Of a stretch of DNA of 6,444 bases, positions 1-6,186 are shown in pieces. Below the pieces are notes generated by a model that did no database searches, was not told the DNA's origin, and saw only the letters and a program-made list of their open reading frames with translations. Positions within the stretch are counted from its first letter, which is position 1, and each line of letters begins with the position of its first letter. Where the stretch lies: positions 1 to 6,444 of the forward strand of contig DAHVOH010000132.1 in NCBI GenBank assembly GCA_027318915.1, written 5' to 3'. The position numbers were made by a program, and so were the translations under genes. The stretch comes from Clostridiales bacterium. Lineage in GTDB: Bacteria; Bacillota_E; Sulfobacillia; Sulfobacillales; JAIMBI01.

Positions 1-359
1 TCGCCGCGATTGCCCTCGGGGACCAAGACCACCCGGCGCCCGCGCCTGAGCGCCGCGTAGAGTTTTGGCAGCAATCCTCCGACCGGCTCCACGTCACCGT
101 GCAAGGAGACCTCTCCGGTGACGGCCAACGCGGGGATGACGGGCCGGTCGGTCAGCGCCGACACCATGGCCAGCAGGAAGGCTAAGCCGGCGGACGGCCC
201 CTCGCGCGGCGTCGCGATCGAGACCAAATGAAGCGCGAGGCTGGATCCCTCCAAGGCATCAGGAGCCAGGCGAAAGTCGCTCAAATGCTCTCGGATGTAG
301 TGGTACGCGGTTCTGGCGGATTGTTTAAAGTGGACCCGCCTGTCAAGACAGCCGATCGG
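1..359 (-). pseudogene. Lon-type (S16) protease proteolytic domain, 5'-truncated fragment, runs off left edge
   Basis: Read on the minus strand this encodes the Ser-Lys proteolytic domain of a Lon-family protease. It begins with a FKQSARTAYHYIREH segment, equivalent to the conserved MKESAQAALSYVRS helix of Lon. Then comes TPREGPSAG, with the catalytic Ser codon at 192-194, then VTGEVSLHGDVEPVGG, then the catalytic Lys in LLPKLYAA (codon 63-65), and finally VVLVPEGN before the window edge. The Ser-to-Lys spacing matches E. coli Lon. The frame stays open up to a TAA at 519-521, but the 360-518 part does not resemble Lon and contains no ATG or GTG, only an occasional TTG or CTG. No ATPase domain is present upstream. 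I read it as a relic that lost its 5' part. A short stand-alone Lon-like protein with a rare start codon is possible but less likely. The domain call is firm; the pseudogene status is inferred. Confidence 0.7.
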
Positions 360-518
360 CCTATCGTAGTCCCACTCTCCCTCCTCTCGGGATGTGCGTG
401 AGCGCCGTAGTAGCCGTAGTTGTTTGGGAAAGACTGGGGGGGTCTGGGAGGGCAGGAAAACCCTGGGTGGATGGGGGGATAACCCGGACAACCCATAGGC
501 GTTAAGATAATAGGAGGA

Positions 519-522
519 TTAG
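519..522. repeat. Target-site duplication, left copy (TTAG)
   Basis: This TTAG directly precedes the left inverted repeat and is repeated exactly at 2199-2202 after the right end. Read on the minus strand it contains a TAA stop that bounds the open frame of the Lon fragment. Confidence 0.85.
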
Positions 523-545
523 CCCGTCTCTTTCAGTAACGGCTC
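523..545 (+). repeat. IS left terminal inverted repeat
   Basis: The repeat starts CCCGTCTCTTTCAGTAA and pairs with the reverse complement of the right end, CCCAAATCTTTCAGTAA. After the shared TCTTTCAGTAA core, both ends carry a related C/G-rich segment with CTCG, displaced by one base. The outermost CCC is conserved at both ends. Confidence 0.8.
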
Positions 546-590
546 GGGAAACCCCCGACGCCCAACGACGCAAAGGCCCCCCGGGTGCGG

Positions 591-596
591 GATAAT
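591..596 (+). promoter_or_regulatory. Possible -10 element of the transposase promoter
   Basis: GATAAT differs from the TATAAT consensus at one position and lies about 50 bases upstream of the transposase start, inside the element. No good -35 hexamer is visible 16-18 bases further upstream, so this is a weak call based only on the hexamer and its position. Confidence 0.25.
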
Positions 597-626
597 GGGG
601 TATCGCGACTCCCATTTGAAACCGCC

Positions 627-634
627 GAGGAGGG
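627..634 (+). promoter_or_regulatory. Ribosome binding site of transposase (GAGGAGGG)
   Basis: A strong Shine-Dalgarno-like GAGGAGGG lies 10 bases before the GTG at 645. It decides in favour of that GTG as the transposase start. Confidence 0.6.
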
Positions 635-644
635 CACTTCGTAG

Positions 645-1976
645 GTGCATCGTAGCACATCCTTGCCCCGCCTCCAGATCCAGGCGGGCGACGACCGGAT
701 CGTGGCGCATGTCGGGGCCCGGGTCGTGGGCGATCTCGCCGACCGGATCGGGTTCACCGCCGACCTCTCGGCGGCCTTGTCCGGGCTCAAACAGCGGCAA
801 CGGGGCCATGATCGGGGCCAGGTGCTGCTGCAGTTGGCGGTGGCGATCGCAGACGGCGCCACCACGCTGAGCGACATCGCCGTGCTCCGCCACCAACCGG
901 CCCTGTTCGGCGCCGTGGCCTCAACCCCAACCGTGTGGCGGACCCTGGCGGCCCTCACCGCAGAACCGCTCGCCCGCGTGGCCACGGCCCGCGCGACCGC
1001 CCGGCAGCGGGTGTGGGCCGCTGGGTTGGACCCGGGGTTCTCTGTCATCGATATTGATGGCACCTTGGTAACGGCTCATTCCGATAAGGAGGGCGCTGCC
1101 CCGACCTACAAGCGCGGCTACGGCTTCTACCCGTTGGTGGCGAGCTTGGACGCCACGGGCGAACCGCTGGTCGCGCTCCTCCGGCCCGGGAATGCGGGGT
1201 CGGGCACGGCGGCCGACCCCATCACGGTGTTGGACGCCGCCTTGGCGCCACTCCCCGTGGATCCGCACCAGCAGGAGGTCATCGTCCGCACCGACAGCGC
1301 CGGGTGTTCCCACGACTTTCTGGGTCACTGCGCGACCCAAGGGGTGCGGTTCATCGGGGGGCACGCCCTGACCGAGGATCTGGCAGCTACGGTCAGCGGG
1401 CGCCGCCGGCGGCGTTGGATCCCCGCGGTGACCGCCGACGGCACGGCAGAGCGGGACGTGGGGGAGGTGGCGGAGCTGACGCCCTACGTGGACCTCACGG
1501 GGTGGCCGCCGGGGAGTCGGCTGCTGGTGCGGCGCGAGATCCCGCATCCCGGCGCCCAGCTCACGTTCACCGACGTCCACGGCTACCGTTACCAACTGAC
1601 GCTGACGAACCTGCCGGATCCCGACATGGCCTTTCTCGAAGCGCTCTCCCGCGGCCGGGGCCGTTGCGAACAGGTCATCCGGGACCTCAAGGCCACCGGC
1701 TTGGCGCATCTCCCGTCCGCGGACTTCGCGACCAACCAGGCGTGGCTCACGGCCGTCTGTCTGGCGGGGGATCTCCTGGCGTGGTTCCGGGGCTTATGTC
1801 TGCCCGGGCGGTGGCGCCAGACCTCGCCGGCGCGTTTGCGCGACACGCTCCTGCACGTGGCCGGCCGTCTGGTGCGGTCGGGCCGCTGGGTCGTGGTCCG
1901 CCTGGCGGCGGGCTGGCCCTGGGCCGCGGTGCTGACGGCGGCGGTCGCCCGCTGTCAGCATCTGGCGGTCCCGTAA
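645..1976 (+). CDS. IS1380-family DDE transposase
   Basis: This 443-residue transposase catalyses cut-and-paste movement of the surrounding element. The RNase H-like core is visible. The first Asp lies in VIDIDGTLVTAHSDKEG (Asp136 or Asp138; Asp138 is the likelier by family pattern), followed by YKRGYGFYPLVASLD. The second Asp is Asp217 in VRTDSAG. The Glu is Glu342 in RGRCEQVIRDLK, where Arg338, Glu342 and Lys349 keep the R-(3)-E-(6)-K spacing of the IS4/IS1380 signature; the usual Tyr of that signature is not obvious. Length and end structure fit the family. The start is taken as GTG 645 because a GAGGAGGG lies 10 bases upstream. No frameshift or internal stop is seen, so it may be active. 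Long open frames overlapping it on both strands are by-products of the high GC content. Confidence 0.93.
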   Translation: MHRSTSLPRLQIQAGDDRIVAHVGARVVGDLADRIGFTADLSAALSGLKQRQRGHDRGQVLLQLAVAIADGATTLSDIAVLRHQPALFGAVASTPTVWRTLAALTAEPLARVATARATARQRVWAAGLDPGFSVIDIDGTLVTAHSDKEGAAPTYKRGYGFYPLVASLDATGEPLVALLRPGNAGSGTAADPITVLDAALAPLPVDPHQQEVIVRTDSAGCSHDFLGHCATQGVRFIGGHALTEDLAATVSGRRRRRWIPAVTADGTAERDVGEVAELTPYVDLTGWPPGSRLLVRREIPHPGAQLTFTDVHGYRYQLTLTNLPDPDMAFLEALSRGRGRCEQVIRDLKATGLAHLPSADFATNQAWLTAVCLAGDLLAWFRGLCLPGRWRQTSPARLRDTLLHVAGRLVRSGRWVVVRLAAGWPWAAVLTAAVARCQHLAVP

Positions 1977-2121
1977 CCCCGGCCGGACCCGGCGCGCCGC
2001 GTACCGCAGGGACCCCGCGTCGTCGTCACGGACGCCGCGGGGCGCCGCCGTGTCCCCGGATCCTGCGGCCGCGGGCGGGCGACCCTCCGCGCTGCCCTCA
2101 CGGGCGAGAACCGCCCTTCGT

Positions 2122-2138
2122 CTCCTCGTGCCGAGGAG
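2122..2138 (+). terminator. Stem-loop in the 3' tail of the IS (weak terminator candidate)
   Basis: CTCCTCG, loop TGC, CGAGGAG form a perfect 7-bp stem about 145 bases after the transposase stop. A smaller hairpin (GGGCG/CGCCC, 2102-2116) lies just before it. There is no T-run after the stem, so intrinsic termination is uncertain. It may instead shield the element or its transcript from read-through, or have no role. Confidence 0.3.
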
Positions 2139-2175
2139 TCCCTCGTCCTCCATCAGCCCCTCACGGGGCCCTCGA

Positions 2176-2198
2176 GTCGGCTTACTGAAAGATTTGGG
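2176..2198 (-). repeat. IS right terminal inverted repeat
   Basis: On the plus strand this ends TTACTGAAAGATTTGGG, the inverted partner of the left end. Positions 4-6 from the tip differ between the two ends. The inner TTACTGAAAGA block is identical. Confidence 0.8.
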
Positions 2199-2202
2199 TT
2201 AG
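2199..2202. repeat. Target-site duplication, right copy (TTAG)
   Basis: Exact match to the TTAG at 519-522. The 4-bp length fits the IS1380 family and fixes the element's right boundary at 2198. Confidence 0.85.
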
Positions 2203-2625
2203 CGGGCCGGTTCGCGGTCGTTGTCCCCAATCGTGACGCCGATGCCCGCGTTGACCGCGTTGCACGCGGTCAACCTTGTGCAAGTATCCATGCGCCAGCT
2301 CTTGGCGTGTGGCTCTGCCTCTGCGCTTTCCCCGTTTAGCGTCATGCACTGCGCACGAACTGACCCGGCGTCATTCTCATATCGAAGGGGCTCGAAGTCG
2401 GAGGTGAGTCTTGAGACTGCCTCGCCAGGGGGTGCTGGGCAGAGGACGACCAAGCTGGTCAACAAACTCCCGGGCGATTAGTCGATAGGCGGCTTGGCCA
2501 GCCAGACGCGGCATTCGGAATTGGTCCGGTCCGCCGGTACCCAGTCCGCGCATCACACGCTAGGGACCCGGATTCTTCCGCACCACTCCCCGTTAGGTTC
2601 GTCATCGTATCCCATCGCATAAAGG
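2203..2625. other. Stretch of about 420 bp without a recognisable gene
   Basis: Open frames of 86-88 codons exist on both strands (plus 2221-2481, minus 2199-2465), fully overlapping each other. Neither has a convincing ribosome binding site or a domain I recognise. The minus frame ends exactly at the TAA inside the TTAG duplication. No T-tailed terminator is visible for the aldolase operon, which would end here. The clearest structure is the hairpin at 2250-2274. I read the region as intergenic, or as the decayed remains of an unidentified gene. Confidence 0.4.
2250..2274. repeat. Perfect 10-bp inverted repeat with 5-base loop
   Basis: GTTGACCGCG and CGCGGTCAAC are exact reverse complements separated by TTGCA. 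No T-run follows on either strand. It could be a transcript-end hairpin of the minus-strand operon that stops at 2626, or a protein-binding dyad. The dyad is certain; the role is not. Confidence 0.5.
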
Positions 2626-3471
2626 TTAGGTAACGGCCGGGTGCTCGGGCATGCGCACAACGCTCTCCAGTTGACAAATGGCCATCATGAGGCGCGTTAC
2701 CGTTTGTTCACGAATCTCCCAGGGCTCTTGCGTTTCGTGGCTGGCGGCCTGGATACCCTCAAGCCACGCTCGTTTGAGTTCGGTGCCGATGTTTATCTTG
2801 CGAATGCCGGCGCGGATGGCCTGCTGCAGTAGGGACGGCGCAAGGCCGCTGCCCCCATGGAGGACGAGGGGCACCGTCACCACTGTGGCGATGTCGCGAA
2901 TGCGGTCCACGCGCAGGGTTAAGACATGGTCGCGTGACGGAAGTCCGTGAGCACTTCCCACAGAGATGGCTAATGCGTCCACATCGACGCCCTCCACGAA
3001 GATCCGGGCTTCTTCGATAGTCGTGAGCCATGACTCTTCCGCAAGGCCGGCACCGTCTTCCCGGCCACCGACATGGCCCACCTCCGCTTCAATGGAGGCA
3101 CCGGCCTCCCGTGCAACTTCGACCGCTAGTCGCGTCGCGCCAATGTTGTCAGTCAGCGGCAACCGAGATCCGTCATACATGACGGACGTGAACCCAAGGT
3201 CGAGCGCGCGGAGCACCGCTTCCAGACTCAACGCGTGATCCAGATGCAGGACGAACGGTCTGGGGCTTGCGACAAGGCGAGGCACCATCCAGTTGCGAAT
3301 GAGCGAATCGCCGAAAGTGTCTAGGTAGCGTTCCGTGATCTGGAGAATCGTGGGACCAGGACGCCGCAGGGCGACCATCATCAGCGCATCCAATGCTTCA
3401 AGAGTCGTCACGTTGAACCCGATGCATGCAAACGGAGACGTAGCTAGGGCAGTGCGTAAATTGATGAGCAT
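2626..3471 (-). CDS. Class II (zinc-dependent) ketose-bisphosphate aldolase family protein, GatY/KbaY/FbaA-like
   Basis: A 281-residue cytoplasmic TIM-barrel aldolase of the class II fructose/tagatose-bisphosphate family, which also includes IolJ. Family landmarks appear in order: VLHLDHA with Asp78 (catalytic acid) and His79 (zinc); MYDGS 98-102; EAEVGHVGG with Glu130; SVGSAHG with zinc His175; VLHGGSG with zinc His205; and KINIGTEL with Asn227 in the phosphate/substrate loop. Length is close to GatY/KbaY/IolJ (about 285). It would cleave a phosphorylated ketose or keto-acid to a three-carbon unit plus an aldehyde; the exact substrate cannot be read from sequence. The ATG at 3471 gives the typical MLxNLR start; upstream there is only a loose GGAAAGGG. 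It lies 24 bp downstream of the class I aldolase and is probably co-transcribed as the last gene of the operon. Confidence 0.9.
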   Translation of the reverse strand: MLINLRTALATSPFACIGFNVTTLEALDALMMVALRRPGPTILQITERYLDTFGDSLIRNWMVPRLVASPRPFVLHLDHALSLEAVLRALDLGFTSVMYDGSRLPLTDNIGATRLAVEVAREAGASIEAEVGHVGGREDGAGLAEESWLTTIEEARIFVEGVDVDALAISVGSAHGLPSRDHVLTLRVDRIRDIATVVTVPLVLHGGSGLAPSLLQQAIRAGIRKINIGTELKRAWLEGIQAASHETQEPWEIREQTVTRLMMAICQLESVVRMPEHPAVT

Positions 3472-3495
3472 GGCGTCTTCGGCCGCCCTTTCCGT

Positions 3496-4398
3496 TTAGT
3501 GGCGGACTACTCCGGCGGCGTGGCTTAGGGCTAGCCACTCTTCCACGACATCCGCAGCTGTCTCCTCAAGTACTGGCCAGGGGTACTGCCTGCGGTGAGG
3601 AAGAATACCGCGCCGAAAACCAATCTCGCCGAGTAAACTGATCAAAGGCAGGTGTGCTGACCGGCGGGCCAGCCGGTTGAGAGAGGCCTGGATTTCATGA
3701 CGTCGGGGATCGTCCTCAGTCGCCAATACCCGCCCTACCTCGGGCAGAACACTGGCGTATTGAGACACGAGGCCGTCCGCCCCGGTCAGCAGGCTGGCAA
3801 CCGCCACCGGTTCGGCTCCGCAGAAGACGCGTCCCCGGCCGTCAAAGATCTGCCGCCATACGGGGACGCTACTAGCATCTCCGCTCGAATCCTTGATACC
3901 CACCACGTTAGGGCAGCGGTCCACGATGCGTGCCACGGTCTCGTGGCTGAGCGAATAGCCGACGCGTGCGGGAATGTTGTATAGCCAGACGTCTCCTGGC
4001 CAGCATCGCGCGGCGTTGGACATGGTCTCCACCTGAGCATCGGGAGGAAAGTCATAGTAGAGCGGTGGTAAAATCGCAATCGCAGCAAAGTGCTGTGACC
4101 GGAGCCAGGACACTTTCTCAATGAGGGGCCCATAGGGCAGCACGGAACCCACCATGACAATGACCGGTGCCTGGGCCGCGTCGGCAATCAGAGTTAAGGC
4201 TTCCTGCTGATGCCGCCAAGACAGGATCGGACCAGACCCCGTACTGCCCAGTACAAAAAGTCCGTCACTGCGTTGGGACGATTGGATCCACTCTAGGTAT
4301 TGTCGCGTTGCGTTCCGGTCCACGGATGGGTCAGCGGCGCAGCTATCGGTGCCGGGCTCGTTGGTAAGCGTGAGCAACGCCGGATACAGATCTGCCAT
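3496..4398 (-). CDS. DHDPS/NAL-family class I aldolase, probably 2-keto-3-deoxy sugar-acid aldolase (KDG aldolase-like)
   Basis: A 300-residue TIM-barrel lyase that forms a Schiff base with a pyruvate-type substrate. Visible residues are Tyr140 in LYNIP (proton relay) and Lys169 in GIKDSSGD (Schiff-base lysine). The substrate loop GSTGSGPILS starts at residue 51. Dihydrodipicolinate synthase and N-acetylneuraminate lyase normally have GxTGE here. This protein has Ser55 in place of the Glu, followed by GPxLS, which resembles GTTGLGPALS of Sulfolobus KDG aldolase as I remember it. VGS at 83-85 and the PPLYYDFP and YNIPARVGY segments fit the same group. I infer cleavage of a 2-keto-3-deoxy acid to pyruvate and an aldehyde, fed by the dehydratase upstream. 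The ATG at 4398 is chosen for its GGGGAGGA 7 bases upstream. A 63-codon extension to 4587 is Arg-rich and unlike the family. A dehydratase of the same family remains possible. Confidence 0.88.
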   Translation of the reverse strand: MADLYPALLTLTNEPGTDSCAADPSVDRNATRQYLEWIQSSQRSDGLFVLGSTGSGPILSWRHQQEALTLIADAAQAPVIVMVGSVLPYGPLIEKVSWLRSQHFAAIAILPPLYYDFPPDAQVETMSNAARCWPGDVWLYNIPARVGYSLSHETVARIVDRCPNVVGIKDSSGDASSVPVWRQIFDGRGRVFCGAEPVAVASLLTGADGLVSQYASVLPEVGRVLATEDDPRRHEIQASLNRLARRSAHLPLISLLGEIGFRRGILPHRRQYPWPVLEETAADVVEEWLALSHAAGVVRH

Positions 4399-4405
4399 GG
4401 TTACA

Positions 4406-4413
4406 TCCTCCCC
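4406..4413 (-). promoter_or_regulatory. Ribosome binding site deciding the class I aldolase start
   Basis: Read on the minus strand this is GGGGAGGA, 7 bases before the ATG ending at 4398. It is the strongest Shine-Dalgarno in the operon and rejects the longer frame starting at 4587. Confidence 0.7.
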
Positions 4414-4452
4414 GGTGCTATTTTGTCCTGTCCGACATGGCCCGTAGGCGGA

Positions 4453-4474
4453 GTCCAACGCCTTTTTGCTGGAC
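4453..4474. promoter_or_regulatory. Imperfect dyad upstream of the class I aldolase, possible operator
   Basis: GTCCAAC and GCTGGAC are inverted at six of seven positions, separated by eight bases. The dyad lies about 55-75 bases upstream of the aldolase ATG. The position suits a regulator binding site, but dyads this short occur by chance and no regulator gene is in view. Confidence 0.2.
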
Positions 4475-4918
4475 AGTCGCGACCGTGTCGAGACCCAGTA
4501 TCGTCCTATCTGGCAGAAACGGTGTTCCCGCCCCCTAATTCTGCCCCGAACACGACCCTGGAGCGCAGACACAGTAACACCCTTCACGTTTAGCTCAAGC
4601 AGACGATGTTTACTGTGGTAGCGGGAAGAACGCCAGCCGGATGCTGGTTTCCACGCTGAAGACAGTTTCTTTGACGGTCCACGATCCCGGCGTTCATCCC
4701 GACGCGGTCTTTCGGCACCACCACCTGGCCAACACGGGAGACTGCATCAAACTGCGCCTGCATGGACTGACCGAGACCTTGGGCGAACGGTCTGGAGCCG
4801 AAGCGCTTCGTCCGGATTACAAGTCGTCGGCGGATGCGGCCCAAAGGCGACCAAGGCGGGGTCACACTCAACCACGGGCAACGCCAAGAGCGCTGCCTGA
4901 AACACGTGAAATCGCCCA

Positions 4919-6085
4919 TCATGGATCGCTGGGCGAAGATTTGTCTGTCTCGTGCCAGGCGTCCTGCCACGCGACTTCGTGGGCGGCGAGCCAATCCTCA
5001 CGCAACGTTACTCCCCAGCCCGGCTTGTCAGGGAGCACGATGTATCCCTCTTCGACCTGTGTCGGGAATGGCGGCTCGACCAACTCTTCGCGAAGGACGT
5101 TCGGATTACTGTCCAGTTCCACAGCGATGCCGCCAGGTGCGAGCGCAAAGAGGTGGCAGGTGGCGGCCAAGCCCACTGCCCCGCCAAGGAAGTGCGGTGC
5201 CCAAGGCAAACCATACGCTGGCATCATTTGTGCAATGGCCCATGCCTCAGTAAACCCGCCCACTTTGGTGACGTCCGGCTGGGCGATGGCGAAGGCGCCT
5301 CGATGGGCCCACCAAGCGAAGGCTTCCCGTCCGTAGAGGTTTTCGCCTGCGCTGATGGGAACCGGTGATTGAGCCACCACACGAGCCATACCCTCCCAGT
5401 CGTCGCAGGGCAGCGGCTCCTCGACCCATTCGAGGTGCAATGGTTCCAGACGCTTGATGGCCCGGAGTGCTTCCCCTGGCGTTTGCCATCCTTGGTTAGC
5501 GTCGACCATGATCCGTGCATCCTCGCCCACCAACTGTCGCAGGCGGGCCACCTGTGCGTAGTCTTGGTCGGGGTCGAACCCAACCTTGATCTTGAAGGCT
5601 TGAATCCCCCGAGCGATTTGGGCGTTTACGATATTCTCATCCAGATGGGGACCGAGTCCAGACGCGTAGACCGGAATTCGAGACCGACCGCCTCCGAGCA
5701 TGCGATAAACCGGCAAGCCCCGTTCCCGTGCCAGCAAGTCCCACAGCGCTAAATCGACTCCACTGAGCGCCTGGGATACAGCTCCTAATAGTCCGCCCTG
5801 GCGGCCGACCGGGGCTAGCATCGTTCGGAGCCGGTGATGGACGCCAACCACATCGGTGCCATCATGGCCCACCAGTAAGGGCGCAATGCCCTCGACAATG
5901 GTCGCGTGGCGTTCTGCGGCAACCCAGGCGGGGAAGTTCACCCAACTTTCGCCGATGCCCATCTGGCCCGAGGTGGAGGTGACTTCTACGAGACAGAGCA
6001 GGCGAAACCGCCGGCTACCGACGCTGCTCACTAGAGGGGTGGGCGGCTCATACCGGAAGAAACGAACGCGCACGTCCGCGATCAT
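4919..6085 (-). CDS. Mandelate racemase/muconate lactonizing enzyme family protein (enolase superfamily), probable acid-sugar dehydratase
   Basis: A 388-residue enolase-superfamily enzyme of the mandelate racemase (MR) subgroup. An N-terminal capping domain is followed by a metal-binding barrel. Catalytic positions, numbered from the ATG, are Lys165 and Lys167 (FKIKVG), magnesium ligands Asp195 (VDANQGW), Glu222 or Glu223 (WVEEPL) and Glu248 (AGEN), the Asp271 (QPDVTKVGG) and His298 (APHFLGG) dyad, and Glu323 (VELDSNPN). These nearly coincide with MR numbering (164/166, 195, 221, 247, 270, 297, 317). Such enzymes abstract the proton alpha to a carboxylate; most with sugar-acid gene neighbours dehydrate an aldonate or aldarate to a 2-keto-3-deoxy acid. 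Here it lies between an ACS-like transporter and a KDG-aldolase-like gene, which supports dehydratase over racemase. The ATG ending at 6085 follows AAAAGGGGGA by 10 bases. GTG at 6088 (spacing 7) is a near-equal alternative; TTG at 6118 is unlikely. Confidence 0.92.
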   Translation of the reverse strand: MIADVRVRFFRYEPPTPLVSSVGSRRFRLLCLVEVTSTSGQMGIGESWVNFPAWVAAERHATIVEGIAPLLVGHDGTDVVGVHHRLRTMLAPVGRQGGLLGAVSQALSGVDLALWDLLARERGLPVYRMLGGGRSRIPVYASGLGPHLDENIVNAQIARGIQAFKIKVGFDPDQDYAQVARLRQLVGEDARIMVDANQGWQTPGEALRAIKRLEPLHLEWVEEPLPCDDWEGMARVVAQSPVPISAGENLYGREAFAWWAHRGAFAIAQPDVTKVGGFTEAWAIAQMMPAYGLPWAPHFLGGAVGLAATCHLFALAPGGIAVELDSNPNVLREELVEPPFPTQVEEGYIVLPDKPGWGVTLREDWLAAHEVAWQDAWHETDKSSPSDP

Positions 6086-6095
6086 CACGAAAGCG

Positions 6096-6105
6096 TCCCC
6101 CTTTT
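6096..6105 (-). promoter_or_regulatory. Ribosome binding site of the dehydratase (AAAAGGGGGA)
   Basis: This purine run lies 7 bases before GTG 6088 and 10 bases before ATG 6085. It favours these starts over the TTG at 6118, which would place the site inside the coding sequence. Confidence 0.5.
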
Positions 6106-6132
6106 GTTGTAGAGGCAACCGTTCCGCATGAG

Positions 6133-6177
6133 CGCCCTCTGACCGGCGGGGGGACTAGCCTCGCCGGCCAGCTGGCC
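6133..6177 (-). promoter_or_regulatory. Inverted repeats in the transporter-dehydratase spacer
   Basis: The roughly 100-bp spacer holds a perfect 12-base palindrome GGCCAGCTGGCC (6166-6177) and an overlapping CCGGCG/CGCCGG pair (6133-6138 with 6162-6167). On the minus-strand transcript these could form alternative hairpins between the two genes, for example partial termination or mRNA processing. There is no T-run. In GC-rich DNA this is weak evidence. Confidence 0.25.
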
Positions 6178-6186
6178 CCTTTCTGT

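Larger units (their letters stand above)
523..2198 (+). mobile_element. Complete IS1380-family insertion sequence, 1676 bp
   Basis: The element is bounded by imperfect inverted repeats starting CCC at each end and flanked by a 4-bp direct repeat TTAG (519-522 and 2199-2202), the duplication size known for IS1380. The outer 17 bases agree at 14 positions: CCC, three mismatches, then a shared TCTTTCAGTAA block. Similarity continues with gaps for about another 10 bases. It carries one transposase gene (645-1976), a leader of about 120 bp and a 222-bp tail. It looks intact: open transposase frame, catalytic residues present, exact duplication retained. It is visibly more GC-rich than the catabolic genes to the right. 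It sits between the Lon fragment and a gene-poor stretch, and joining the flanks at one TTAG rebuilds a continuous site without interrupting an obvious gene. Confidence 0.9.
4399..4918. other. About 520 bp without a convincing gene between dehydratase and class I aldolase
   Basis: This gap is unusually long inside an otherwise tight minus-strand cluster. Overlapping open frames exist on the minus strand (4590-4994; 4747-5001) and plus strand (from 4641). All run into or over the dehydratase 3' end, and none has a recognised domain or a good ribosome binding site. The part next to the aldolase (about 4399-4600) is a plausible leader or promoter region and contains a small imperfect dyad at 4453-4474. 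The part at 4600-4915 may be the remains of a lost gene or mobile element. I see no terminal repeats that would prove this. Confidence 0.4.

Noticed and set aside
281..496. 71-codon minus-strand frame overlapping the Lon fragment
   Set aside because: The Lon frame explains 281-359 with conserved residues, and this overlapping frame has no domain or ribosome binding site I could support.
921..1709. 262-codon open frame on the minus strand inside the IS
   Set aside because: It lies wholly opposite the transposase, has no recognisable domain and is expected from high GC content.
1304..2188. 294-codon plus-strand frame overlapping the transposase end and IS tail
   Set aside because: Low-complexity Pro/Gly/Arg-rich translation in another frame of the transposase, with no motif and no ribosome binding site.
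2221..2481. 86-codon plus-strand frame right of the IS
   Set aside because: It is fully overlapped by an equally long minus-strand frame, has no convincing ribosome binding site, and I recognise no family.
3496..4587. Longer form of the class I aldolase starting at 4587
   Set aside because: The extra 63 residues are Arg-rich and unlike the family, while a strong GGGGAGGA sits 7 bases before the ATG at 4398.
4641..5336. 231-codon plus-strand frame
   Set aside because: Its second half lies opposite the well-supported dehydratase gene and the first half shows no domain; treated as a by-product, though the 4600-4915 part remains unexplained.
6086..6118. TTG start at 6118 for the dehydratase
   Set aside because: It would put the best ribosome binding site inside the gene; GTG 6088 or ATG 6085 gives the usual family N-terminus.
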